Assembly (NCBI GenBank): GCA_016709335.1
Contig: JADJNC010000008.1
Span: 1-64,000 of the forward strand
Direction: 5' to 3'
Length of the DNA stretch: 64,000 bases
DNA from: Candidatus Propionivibrio dominans
Lineage (GTDB): Bacteria; Pseudomonadota; Gammaproteobacteria; Burkholderiales; Rhodocyclaceae
The notes below the pieces were generated by a model, which did not search any database, was not told the DNA's origin, and saw nothing but the letters and a program-made list of their open reading frames with translations. The position numbers and the translations under genes were made by a program. How positions within the stretch are numbered: the stretch's first letter is position 1; each line of letters begins with the position of its first letter. This document shows positions 56,217 through 64,000 of the stretch, in pieces.

Positions 56217-56702
56217 CGAACTTCTCCTGGAAAATGGTGCGGAATTACAACCGCATATTCGTCAGATGCTGATATTCCCTGCATTAGAACGAAAAGAAAG
56301 ATCTGTGGCTGCAATTCCAGATCGCGCCAAGCCAAGTCCCGCTTTTCAAACGAACTGAATCGACACATGGTTCAGACGCTGATGGCGGGCTACTGTACGT
56401 TTGCGGCTATTGCGAAATGTTCACTGCGGCTTTTGTTGGAGGTATTGCCTAGTGTCGTGAAGCCTGTCCAGACTACAGACTGAAAGCATTATAAGCGTAA
56501 GGTAAGCTCATGATCAAATATAAATAAAACATTGAAAAATTCCTTATGTCATGCGGAGAATTGTCAGTCCATTGTAAGTTTTTGTAACGAAACTCCTTGC
56601 GTGGCATGACAGGTGCCGCATTGAAGCTTGTTACTTGCGCAGAATAAAAACGATCGTTTCGGGGGGTAGTGTGTTTTTTTCATCACCAATGGAGGAGTCA
56701 AT
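56217..56702. promoter_or_regulatory. Divergent regulatory region with a candidate sigma-54 promoter
   Basis: In 486 bp between divergent transporter operons, tggcatgacaggtgcc at 56602-56617 has the GG and GC pairs ten bases apart that define a -24/-12 promoter. It is 86 bp before the DUF4212 gene and points at it. The match to the full consensus is partial. No gene lies in the region. Confidence 0.35.
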
Positions 56703-56966
56703 ATGTCAATTCATGCAACCAAGGAGTTACAGGCGTACTGGAAAGAGAACTTGTTCTACATCGCGGTTCTCCTGGGCATCTGGTTTTTTGTGTCTTATGT
56801 GTGCGGCATTCTGATCGTCAATCAGCTCGACGCCTACACGATCGGTGGTTTCCCGCTCGGCTTCTGGTTCGCCAACCAGGGCTCGCTGATCACCTTTGTT
56901 GCCCTGATCTGGATTTATGTCTGGCTGATGGACCGGCTGGACATCAAATACAACGTACAGCAATGA
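56703..56966 (+). CDS. DUF4212 small subunit of a sodium/solute symporter
   Basis: The 87-residue protein has two transmembrane helices, with YWKENLFYIAVLLGIWFFVSY, GGFPLGFWFANQGS and IWIYVWLMDRLD typical of DUF4212. Members are encoded just before an SSS-family symporter, as here (73 bp). A ribosome site GGAGGAG precedes the start. Confidence 0.93.
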   Translation: MSIHATKELQAYWKENLFYIAVLLGIWFFVSYVCGILIVNQLDAYTIGGFPLGFWFANQGSLITFVALIWIYVWLMDRLDIKYNVQQ

Positions 56967-57039
56967 GCTACAAGTATTCCGACATCAGTTCCGATGTCCA
57001 CAACTACTGCTATTCCCAAATTGATGAGGTGACCAAACC

Positions 57040-58785
57040 ATGAGTATTCTTACCTGGACCTGGATACTTACAGGCCTGAGTTTCGCCCTGTATATCTATA
57101 TCGCCTACGCGTCGAGAGCCAAGACGACCGGCGATTTCTATGTCGCCGAGAAGTCGGTGCCGCCCTTCATGAACGGCATGGCCACCGGCGCCGACTGGAT
57201 GTCGGCGGCGTCGTTCATTTCGATGGCCGGCCTGATCTCCTTCCTCGGACGCGACGGCTCGTATTACCTGATGGGGTGGACCGGCGGCTACGTGCTGCTG
57301 GCCATGCTGTTCGGCCCCTACCTGCGCAAATACGGCAAGTTTACGATTCCCCAGTTCATCGGTGATCGTTACTACTCGAATACCGCCCGCGTCATCGCGC
57401 TGGTCTGCGCCATCTTCGTCTCCTTCACCTATGTGGCGGGCCAGATGCGCGGCGTCGGTGTCGTCTTCTCGCGCTTCATGGATGTCTCCATCAACACCGG
57501 CGTGATCGTCGGCATGGCACTGGTCTTCTTCTACGCCACGCTCGGCGGGATGAAGGGCATTACTTACACACAGGTGGCGCAATACGTCGTGCTGATCACC
57601 GCCTATCTGATCCCGGCGATCTTCGTCTCGATGAATTTTACCGGTAACCCGATCCCGCAGATTGGCTACGGCTCGATGGTCACTGCCGAAGGCGCGGCGC
57701 TACTGAACGACCCTAGCACCCAGGGGAAGTACCTGCTCGACATATTGAACACGCTGAACAAGGATCTCGGTTTTGCCGCGTACACTACGGGACAGCGGCC
57801 GATGATCGACGTTTTCTTCATTACCCTCTCGCTGATGATCGGCACCGCCGGCCTGCCGCACATCCTGATCCGCTTCTTCACCGTCCCCAAGATGCGTGAC
57901 GCACGCTCTTCGGCCGGCTGGGCGCTGATCTTCATCGCCCTGCTGTACACCACGGCACCGGCGGTAGCCGTTTTTGCCCGTACCAACTTCATCAAGACGG
58001 TGAACAACGTCGAGTATGTCAATGCCCCGTCGTGGTTCAAGAACTGGGAAAAAACCGGGCTGGTCGGCTGGAAGGACAAGAATGGCGACGGCATCATGCA
58101 ACTTCGCCCCGGCAAGTGGGACGATCCGAAGAGCGCCAACGAAGTCAAGATCGACCAGGACATCATGGTTCTGGCCAGTCCTGAAATCGCCAAGCTGCCC
58201 AACTGGACCGTCGGTCTGATCGGCGCCGGCGGCCTGGCGGCGGCCCTATCCACGGCGGCAGGGCTGTTGCTGGTGATCTCGGCGGCCATTTCGCACGATC
58301 TGATGAAGGGTATCGTCAAGCCCAGCATGACGGACAAGGAGGAGCTGTGGTGGGCGCGCGGTGGCGCCGGCGTGGCCGTTGTCATCGCCGGTCTGTTCGG
58401 CATCTATCCGCCGGGGTTCGTCGCCCAGGTGGTGGCCTTTGCCTTCGGTCTGGCGGCGGCCTCGTTCTTCCCGGCCATCTTGATGGGCATCTTCAACAAG
58501 AAGATGAACAAGGAAGGCGCCATCGCCGGAATGATCGTCGGCATCATCTTTACCGCCGGCTATATCTATTACTTCAAGTATGGCAACCCGGCGGCCAACA
58601 ACCCGGCCGGGTGGTGGCTGGGGATCTCGCCGGAAGGGATCGGTACCGTCGGTGCTGCGCTCAACTTCGTCGTATCGTATGTGGTCAGCAAGGTTACCGC
58701 TGAGCCACCCGCAGAGATCCAGCACCTGGTCGGCAGCCTGCGTTACCCCGGCAAGCTCGAAGCACCCGCAGCCAGCAGCCATTGA
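57040..58785 (+). CDS. Sodium:solute symporter, VC_2705/ActP-like large subunit
   Basis: The 581-residue protein has 13 or so helices and SSS-family motifs (GDFYVAEKSVPPFMNGMATGADWMSAASF, GRDGSYYLMGWTGGYVLLA, GTAGLPHILIRFFTV). The length and the central soluble insertion (WKDKNGDGIMQLRPGKW) fit the subfamily encoded with DUF4212. Relatives take up acetate, glycolate or similar monocarboxylates with Na+. Acetate is a reasonable guess but not proven. A terminator follows. Confidence 0.92.
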   Translation: MSILTWTWILTGLSFALYIYIAYASRAKTTGDFYVAEKSVPPFMNGMATGADWMSAASFISMAGLISFLGRDGSYYLMGWTGGYVLLAMLFGPYLRKYGKFTIPQFIGDRYYSNTARVIALVCAIFVSFTYVAGQMRGVGVVFSRFMDVSINTGVIVGMALVFFYATLGGMKGITYTQVAQYVVLITAYLIPAIFVSMNFTGNPIPQIGYGSMVTAEGAALLNDPSTQGKYLLDILNTLNKDLGFAAYTTGQRPMIDVFFITLSLMIGTAGLPHILIRFFTVPKMRDARSSAGWALIFIALLYTTAPAVAVFARTNFIKTVNNVEYVNAPSWFKNWEKTGLVGWKDKNGDGIMQLRPGKWDDPKSANEVKIDQDIMVLASPEIAKLPNWTVGLIGAGGLAAALSTAAGLLLVISAAISHDLMKGIVKPSMTDKEELWWARGGAGVAVVIAGLFGIYPPGFVAQVVAFAFGLAAASFFPAILMGIFNKKMNKEGAIAGMIVGIIFTAGYIYYFKYGNPAANNPAGWWLGISPEGIGTVGAALNFVVSYVVSKVTAEPPAEIQHLVGSLRYPGKLEAPAASSH

Positions 58786-58820
58786 TCGGTTTTTCAGCTT
58801 GCTGAGCTGACGCACGGAGG

Positions 58821-58856
58821 GCGGCTACCGGAAACGGCAGCCGCCTTCTTTTTTTG
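58821..58856 (+). terminator. Rho-independent terminator
   Basis: Stem ggcggct/agccgcc around a 12-base loop is followed by a T-rich tract. It lies 36 bp after the symporter stop. Confidence 0.88.
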
Positions 58857-58886
58857 AACTGGTGAAACGATCAGCGGAGTTGTACC

Positions 58887-59357
58887 ATGACAGCGCAAGC
58901 AGAACCGATAAACAGCAGGTTAAACATGATCAAGCGTCTAAACAAATACATCGTATCCAAAATAATGGGCATTCGGCTGCGTCCCACCGTTGCCGTCTTT
59001 CTCGGCGGCTTCGCCGGATTGAGCCTGACCAGCACCATTCTTCCCACCGTCATCTCGGTTGTCGGGTTCACCGACGATTTTTCGGCGCGCCTCGATCTGG
59101 CCGGTTTTGCCGTGTACGCCTTCATGGTGTGGGCGCTCGGCGGCTGGTTGTGCCAGCGCCGGGCCAGCGCCCAGGCCGGAGCCCTCATTCTGGGACTGAC
59201 CGGTTTGCTCAGCGCCGCCGTTTTTGCCGCACTGGCCTACGGCGTCGCGCAGGAAGTGCTGCTGATCTGCGCCGCCGCCGGACTGGCCTACGGCACCTTC
59301 GGCGGTTTGCTGATCGCCATTGCCCTTGGCGATGTCAAAGAAGTTGCGGCGGATTGA
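58887..59357 (+). CDS. Hypothetical membrane protein
   Basis: The 156-residue product has about four hydrophobic helices (PTVAVFLGGFAGLSLTSTI, FAVYAFMVWALGGWL, ALILGLTGLLSAAVF, LLICAAAGLAYGTFGGLLIAI) after a basic N-terminal stretch. GGAG lies 7 bp upstream of the ATG at 58887; a later Met at 58929 is possible. No family recognised. It lies between the symporter and a two-component system and might be associated with either. Confidence 0.55.
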   Translation: MTAQAEPINSRLNMIKRLNKYIVSKIMGIRLRPTVAVFLGGFAGLSLTSTILPTVISVVGFTDDFSARLDLAGFAVYAFMVWALGGWLCQRRASAQAGALILGLTGLLSAAVFAALAYGVAQEVLLICAAAGLAYGTFGGLLIAIALGDVKEVAAD

Positions 59358-59448
59358 CGTTCAGTCCGGTGCCCCGAGCTGCGTAAATGCGGCGTGAGGC
59401 ATTGATCAACTCAGAGGCTGTGAACTAATGGATAAAAACTTCCCAAGC

Positions 59449-59536
59449 CGTCATTCCGGCGTACGCCGGAATCCAGTTCCTTTTACTGATATTCATTAAA
59501 ACAACGAACTGGATTCCGGCTTAAGCGGGGTGACGA
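59449..59536. repeat. ATTCCGGC-type palindromic unit
   Basis: attccggcgtacgccggaat is a perfect 20-bp palindrome. It is followed by ggaatccagttc, which is inverted at 59507-59518 (gaactggattcc), and the unit closes with ggggtgacga. Only one copy is in this window; similar units are common in proteobacterial intergenic DNA. Confidence 0.7.
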
Positions 59537-59548
59537 GCGAGGCATTTC

Positions 59549-59661
59549 GTAGGTCGGGTTAGCGGAGCGTAACCCGACAATCATCGGATGCAGCATAAAC
59601 TGCCGTCGGGTTATGCTGCGAAGCAAATCCTCCTGGGGGACGCTCCGCTAACCCGACCTAC
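59549..59661. repeat. REPIN-like element, GTAGGTCGGGTTAGCG family
   Basis: This 113-bp element has perfect terminal inverted arms (gtaggtcgggttagcggagc and its complement at the right end) and an inner pair (gtaacccgacaa, cgtcgggttatgc). It is the cleanest copy in the window. Confidence 0.88.
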
Positions 59662-59782
59662 AGGATCGCTACTGGATTACGTGTTCTAGATAAATTGGAC
59701 CTTGCAAAATCGGGAAGTTAATTCGTAGCCGTTCCTAAGCCGATGGAGGGCTCTGCGGAACTATCCCTCTAAGGAGTACAAC

Positions 59783-60478
59783 ATGGCACATCGCCTGCTG
59801 ATCGTTGAGGATGATCGGGATCTGGCCAGGAACCTCATCGAATATCTTGAAATTCAGGGTTACGTGACGCATTACGCGGCCGATGGCCATGCTGCGCTGA
59901 ACCTGCTGGCGGGCAACAAGTACGATCTGGTCCTGCTCGACCTGCTGTTGCCCGGTGTCGATGGGATGAGCGTGTGCAGCCACATCCGCAATCAGCTCCA
60001 CAGCAAGGTGCCGATTGTCATGCTCACAGCCAAGGACGGTATCGATACCAAAATATCGGCCTTCGATATCGGTGCCGACGACTATGTGATCAAACCGGCC
60101 TCGCTGCGCGAGATCAATGCGCGGGTGCATGCCCTGATCAGGCGGGCGGGCCTGGCGGCGGTCGACAACGAAATCCTGCGCATCGGCGATCTGAGCCTGA
60201 ATACCGGCACCCTGCAGATCGAGCGCGCCGGCGTGCCGATCACTCTGGCCCCGATCCCGATCAGGATCCTTACCCTGCTCATGCGCTGCTCGTCCAACGT
60301 GGTGCACAATCTCGCCATCCACCGCGAACTGTGGGGCGAGGAACGCGACGACACGCACGCCATCGTGGTGCACATGCACACCCTGCGCAATACGATCGAC
60401 AAGCCCTTCGAGCGGCAGCTCATTCATACCGTTCGCGGCTTCGGCTATCGCATCGCCAATGATCAAACCACCTTATGA
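59783..60478 (+). CDS. OmpR-family response regulator
   Basis: The product is 231 residues: a receiver with VEDDRDLARNLIEYL, phospho-acceptor D53 in LVLLDLLLPGVDGMSV and a KPASLREI segment, then a winged-helix output domain (HRELWGEERDDTHAIVVHMHTLR, HTVRGFGYRI). AAGGAG precedes the ATG. It overlaps its kinase gene by 20 bp. Confidence 0.93.
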   Translation: MAHRLLIVEDDRDLARNLIEYLEIQGYVTHYAADGHAALNLLAGNKYDLVLLDLLLPGVDGMSVCSHIRNQLHSKVPIVMLTAKDGIDTKISAFDIGADDYVIKPASLREINARVHALIRRAGLAAVDNEILRIGDLSLNTGTLQIERAGVPITLAPIPIRILTLLMRCSSNVVHNLAIHRELWGEERDDTHAIVVHMHTLRNTIDKPFERQLIHTVRGFGYRIANDQTTL

Positions 60479-61739
60479 CAGCCTGAGCCTCAGTCTCGTC
60501 CTGCCTTTTGTGGCGCTGGGCTTTGTCGTCAGCGCGCTGCTGAGTCTGATCACCTTTACCCTGGTCGCCCATTCCGAGGAACGCGCGATCGAGCGCATGC
60601 TGCAGGTGGAGATGGACAGTTTCCGCAATCGCCTGGCGCGCAACCCGGACGCCCTGCCGCCTTCGACCACCGAGCTCTCGGGTCATTTCCTGCCGATCCC
60701 CGAGTTTCGCTTCCTTGCACCTGCAGAACCCGGGCAGCAGCGCATCGAACGCGTCTTGCAAGGGGATCGAGACTACACGGTCCTGCTTGCCGATGTGGAC
60801 GGCAAACCCTATGCGCTGATTTACGAGCGGACTTACGTCGATGCCATCCTGGGAAATCTGGCGCTTTACCTGCAGTTGGGTACCGGCTTGATGACCCTGT
60901 TCTCTTTCCTGCTGGGAACCTACCTGGCCAGGCGCGTGGTGCGCCCGATTGGCAAACTGCTCGGCGAAGTATCGGAGAAAACGGCCCGGGCCAATCTGCT
61001 AGCCGGGCCGCCCCTGACTTTTTCGCCCGACGACTATCCCAACAACGAAATCGGTCGGCTGGTACTGGGGCTGGACCAGTTCGCGCTGCGGCTGCACGGG
61101 TTTCTTGAGCGGGAAAGCTATTTCGCCGCCGATGTCAGCCATGAACTGCGCACCCCGGTGGCGATCATTCGCGGTACCGCCGAGGTGCTGATCGAGTACC
61201 CGAACCTGCCGGATGTGATTCAGCAGCGTTTGCGCACCATACATCGCCAGGCGGTACGCATGGGGCAGATCCTCGATGCCATGCTGCACCTGGCCAGGGA
61301 AGGGGGGGAAGAGGGCGACCCCGCCTGTGCCATTGCCGAAGTCATTTACGATGCCGTGGCCGACTGTTCCTTCTCGCTGGCCGGGCGGCCGGTCACGATC
61401 AACGTCGAGGTGCTGGAGCGCGCCATCCTTCCCGTCGAGCGCTCGATGGCCTATGTCGTGGTCAGCAATATCCTGCGCAATGCCTGTTCCTACACGCGGG
61501 AAGGCGTTATCGCGGTGCGCCTCGACGGCCACCACCTGGAGATTGTCGATAGCGGCATCGGCATTCCCGAAGACCGCTTTCCGGCACTGTTCAAGCGGCT
61601 CGACAAGGGCGAGGACAGCTCGGGATTCGGCCTCGGATTGTCGATCGTCGCCCGGGTCGCCGAGCGTCTCGGCTGGACGGTGGACATCCAGAGCCGGAGC
61701 GGAACGGGAACGCGGGTGAGCATCACTTTCCCCGAATAA
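60459..61739 (+). CDS. Sensor histidine kinase
   Basis: The product is 426 residues: helix at about 10-36, a periplasmic loop of about 95 residues, helix at about 132-157, a HAMP-like linker, H228 in ADVSHELRTPVAIIRG, an Asn in VVSNILRNACSYTREG, then DSGIGIPEDRF and GFGLGLSIVARVAERLGW. It partners the overlapping OmpR-type regulator. Proximity to the symporter operon suggests, but does not show, that it controls transport. Confidence 0.93.
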   Translation: MIKPPYDSLSLSLVLPFVALGFVVSALLSLITFTLVAHSEERAIERMLQVEMDSFRNRLARNPDALPPSTTELSGHFLPIPEFRFLAPAEPGQQRIERVLQGDRDYTVLLADVDGKPYALIYERTYVDAILGNLALYLQLGTGLMTLFSFLLGTYLARRVVRPIGKLLGEVSEKTARANLLAGPPLTFSPDDYPNNEIGRLVLGLDQFALRLHGFLERESYFAADVSHELRTPVAIIRGTAEVLIEYPNLPDVIQQRLRTIHRQAVRMGQILDAMLHLAREGGEEGDPACAIAEVIYDAVADCSFSLAGRPVTINVEVLERAILPVERSMAYVVVSNILRNACSYTREGVIAVRLDGHHLEIVDSGIGIPEDRFPALFKRLDKGEDSSGFGLGLSIVARVAERLGWTVDIQSRSGTGTRVSITFPE

Positions 61740-61936
61740 TCGGGCAATAATTTCTCGAAATGATAAGTCGTGATATTCAGCTCAAGTTCAGATCGAAGCC
61801 TTGCGTCTCTGCCTGCTTGAAGTTAACCAGTAGGGACGCTGGAATCGGTGCGCCGTCTTGATTAGGCTGTGAGCTCGTTTATTCAGACAAAAAACTGATG
61901 GAGCCGCAAGGCGAATCCCCGATTTAACCCGACGGC

Positions 61937-63163
61937 TCAGTGCAACAACTGGTACTGAAGAAGGAAAACTCCCGCGCCAGAAAAATACCCTACCAGGGCC
62001 AACCCGCTGATTTTTTTGACGTACCAGAAGAATTGAATTTTTTTACCCGCGCAGTAAGCCAGGAATTCCCACAGAAAGTGGTCTGGAGGGTACTCAGTCA
62101 GGCTGTACATGCCCATCGATGCGGCCACCAGCGGCACATTGTCGACGATCGCACTGGCGATGCCGATGATCATTACAATGACGTCCTGGCGCCCCACGGT
62201 CTGATCCAGCCATAGCGCCAAAGAGCTCAGGATGTGCGAATGTTCGAGCGTGGCCACCGCCAGCAGGATGCCGATGAAAAATACCAGCGAACCCATATCG
62301 ATCCGGGTCAGTGCGTGCACCAGCGTAAAGTGCTGCTTGGCCATGTCCTCCTTGTGCCGATGCACCAGATCGCCCATCAGCCACAGGATACCCAGGCCAA
62401 ACAGGATGCCCATGAAGGGCGGCAGGTGCGTCGCGGTCTTGAATGCCGGCACTGCCACCAGGATGCCAAGCCCCATGAAAAACATCAGATTTCGTTCAAA
62501 ATCCGTGGTGTGTAACCCATGCTCGCTACTCACCCGCGCAGGAGCCACCGCATCGCGACCGCGCAGGGCATAGGCGGTTATGCCCAGCGGCACCAGCATG
62601 CTTACCAGCGACGGCAGCAGCGCCGCTTCAATGATGCCCAGGCTGGTGATCTCTCCACCAATCCACAGCATGGTCGTGGTGACGTCGCCGATCGGCGACC
62701 AGGCGCCCCCGGCGTTTGCCGCGATGACGATGATGCCGGCAAAAACAGGCGGTCTTCATAGCTTGGCCAGCAGCTTGCGCATCAGCGAAATCATGACGAT
62801 GGTGGTGGTCAGGTTGTCCAGGATGGCGTTGAGAAAAAAAGTCACGAAACCCACCAGCCACATCAAGGTGGACAGCTTCGATGTCTTGATACGCGTCGTG
62901 ATCACTTCAAAGCCGTTATGGGCGTCGACAACCTCGACAATCGTCATCGCCCCCATCAGGAAAAATACGATCTGAGCCGTACTCATGAGCGATTCGCCAA
63001 GTTGTTCGCCCACGATGTGTGGATCGCCCATTGATAGTGCGTAAACCGTCCACAGCAGACCGGCACCGATCAAGGCTGAAGCCGATTTATTGACCTTGAG
63101 CGGATGTTCCAGTGCGATGGCTGCGTAGGCAACAACAAAGATGACAATCAGCATGGCATTCAT
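61937..63163 (-). pseudogene. nhaD: Na+/H+ antiporter NhaD, interrupted
   Basis: The N-terminal part (VNKSASALIGAGLLW, ILDNLTTTIVMISLMRKLLAKL) runs into TGA at 62758. The remainder (GIIVIAANAGGAWSPIGDVTTTMLW onwards) continues in the same frame. The expected YEDRLFFAG codons are present there but shifted (TATGAAGACCGCCTG), so one base is gained before and one T lost after them. A second defect is the absence of about 20 residues after FLAYCAG, where NhaD normally has a Gly/Ser/Ala-rich motif, before IQFFWYVKKISGLAL. The first lesion looks like sequencing error; the second may be real. Confidence 0.85.
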
Positions 63164-63247
63164 GTCGTTTATCCGATGGTGAAAAGAAGGTCGATGGTTA
63201 GAGCGACCAAATTGGTTAGATCGATCAAATGAAAGATTCTATAAGGA

Positions 63248-63742
63248 TCAGGGCGGGTAAACCAGTTCGACCCTGCGTATTTGTAGTTGGCAGTCCGCCG
63301 ACAGGCATATCTGTTGTTTTCTTGCGCTATTGACACGATTGCGGCGAATCTGCTTTGCTGGCGCGCCGTAGGAACGCAGCAATTTGAACACCGCCATAAG
63401 ACGCTCTTCCGCGATAGCCAGGTTGTAGTTGCGGCTTCCTGAATCATCGGCATGTGCTGTCAGAATCAGCATTTTCCTTGGATTCTGTTTCAGATTTTGT
63501 GCATGCTGGCGGAGTTTATCTTTTCCCTCTTGGTCTACTGTTGTGGTGCCTGCCGTGAAATAAATATTGTTTTCGTCGGTGAGGGCCCGATCCATGACTT
63601 TTTCAGGTGCTGGCGGGACGACCTGGGTTTCTTGCGACGTTCTATTTTCGGACTCCTGGGTGTGCGCTTGAGGTCCGCTGCATCCGGCAAGCATCAGGGC
63701 GGCGACAATAAAGCTGAGGGATTTGAGATTGGATAGGGTCAT
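63248..63742 (-). CDS. OmpA-family lipoprotein
   Basis: The 164-residue product is a lipoprotein by its lipobox (ALMLAGC, Cys21). A linker of about 30 residues leads to an OmpA/MotB C-terminal peptidoglycan-binding domain: IYFTAGTTTVDQEGKDKL, LTAHADDSGSRNYNLAIAEERL and a late RRVEL. The usual NxxxRRV spacing is kept, but the segment between (IRRNRVNSARKQQ) is atypical. It probably anchors the outer membrane to the cell wall. Confidence 0.85.
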   Translation of the reverse strand: MTLSNLKSLSFIVAALMLAGCSGPQAHTQESENRTSQETQVVPPAPEKVMDRALTDENNIYFTAGTTTVDQEGKDKLRQHAQNLKQNPRKMLILTAHADDSGSRNYNLAIAEERLMAVFKLLRSYGAPAKQIRRNRVNSARKQQICLSADCQLQIRRVELVYPP

Positions 63743-63762
63743 GGAGCACGGGCCTGTCCTGG

Positions 63763-64000
63763 CTACGTGTCGATATCGGACTGGAATTTAACCATGTCGG
63801 ACAGTGGCGTGCTGGCAAAGGTCTCGTCTTTCCCCGGCAATTGCCGGATTAACTCAGATAGATTGATATTCAATGTTTTCAGGGCGACATCCGGTATGGC
63901 GGCGAGAGCTTCAGGAAGGATTCCTTCTGCGGGGCCGGGTAGTGCGGCGATGGCCTTGAGCCCATTCGCTGCGAGACAAAGACCGACACGACGCTGATCG
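63763..64000 (-). CDS. C-terminal end of an unidentified protein (partial)
   Basis: A minus-strand frame enters from the right edge and ends with TAG at 63763. Its 79 codons include ALPGPAEGILPEALAAIPDV, NINLSELIRQLPG and end FQSDIDT. Base use is typical of the surrounding genes. I do not recognise the family; most of the gene lies outside the window. It is 20 bp upstream of the OmpA-type lipoprotein gene, so the two are probably co-transcribed. Confidence 0.6.
   Translation of the reverse strand, partial: DQRRVGLCLAANGLKAIAALPGPAEGILPEALAAIPDVALKTLNINLSELIRQLPGKDETFASTPLSDMVKFQSDIDT

Larger units (their letters stand above)
59358..59782. other. Intergenic region made of two palindromic repeats
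   Basis: There is no gene in 425 bp. It holds the ATTCCGGC palindrome at 59449-59536 and a REPIN-like element at 59549-59661, then about 120 bp leading to the response regulator. Confidence 0.6.

Noticed and set aside
62758..62760. In-frame TGA of nhaD as a selenocysteine or recoded stop
   Set aside because: Family members have no Sec there, and the expected codons are visible one frame away, so paired indels are the better explanation.

Overview
The window looks like a betaproteobacterial chromosome, most plausibly Rhodocyclales and Accumulibacter-like. This is inferred from the OmpR/EnvZ pair, class I DAHP synthase, PpdK, PrpD, an Mrp antiporter and a DUF4212/ActP-type symporter, from high GC, and from several families of short palindromic repeats. 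No rRNA, tRNA or CRISPR array was seen. At least nine coding sequences carry single-base indels, mostly in homopolymers. The DNA therefore probably comes from a draft or long-read assembly, so many broken genes here may be intact in the cell; they are annotated across the lesion.

Region by region. 0.2-2.9 kb: a two-gene unit made of a secreted protein and a two-pass membrane protein with a cytoplasmic TIR domain. 3.2-5.2 kb: peroxiredoxin and glutathione reductase, convergent. 5.5-15.1 kb: an accessory region. An ancestral hydrolase / EthD-family gene / threonine-serine exporter locus is partly duplicated, and between the copies lies about 4 kb carrying a class II lanthipeptide system: a Nif11-type precursor and a CCG-type LanM, convergent. 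The left copy is further interrupted by an IS256-family element with a 9-bp target duplication and by a bizarre block of about 720 bp that is almost pure G+C.

15.4-27.2 kb: DUF1015 protein, aroG, mfd, an FHA-EAL regulator, the AmrA/AmrB/AmrS (AMMECR1-Memo-radical SAM) operon with a degenerate alpha/beta-hydrolase, and ispD-ispF. 27.4-33.5 kb: ppdK, ompR/envZ, a small exported basic protein, and a chimeric remnant joining DUF1800 and DUF1501 genes. 33.6-38.9 kb: a small protein and a signalling operon of PAS-GGDEF cyclase, PAS histidine kinase and NarL-type regulator. 39.6-45.0 kb: TVP38-flavoprotein fusion, HAD hydrolase, ArsS-type radical SAM enzyme and PrpD.

46.1-52.6 kb: a toxin-antitoxin pair and the mrpAB-C-D-E-F-G antiporter operon, split by a palindromic repeat. 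52.7-54.8 kb: a cassette with a phosphoribosyltransferase and a HigA-like antitoxin, bracketed by repeat elements. 54.9-61.7 kb: an ion transporter, the DUF4212/SSS symporter pair, a small membrane protein and an OmpR-type two-component system. 61.9-64.0 kb: a damaged nhaD, an OmpA-type lipoprotein and the end of an unknown gene.

Common themes are envelope and ion homeostasis (Mrp, NhaD, OmpR/EnvZ), central carbon supply (symporter, PpdK, PrpD) and sensory signalling. The accessory part of most interest is the lanthipeptide insertion at 9.2-13.2 kb and the receptor-like TIR pair at the left edge.
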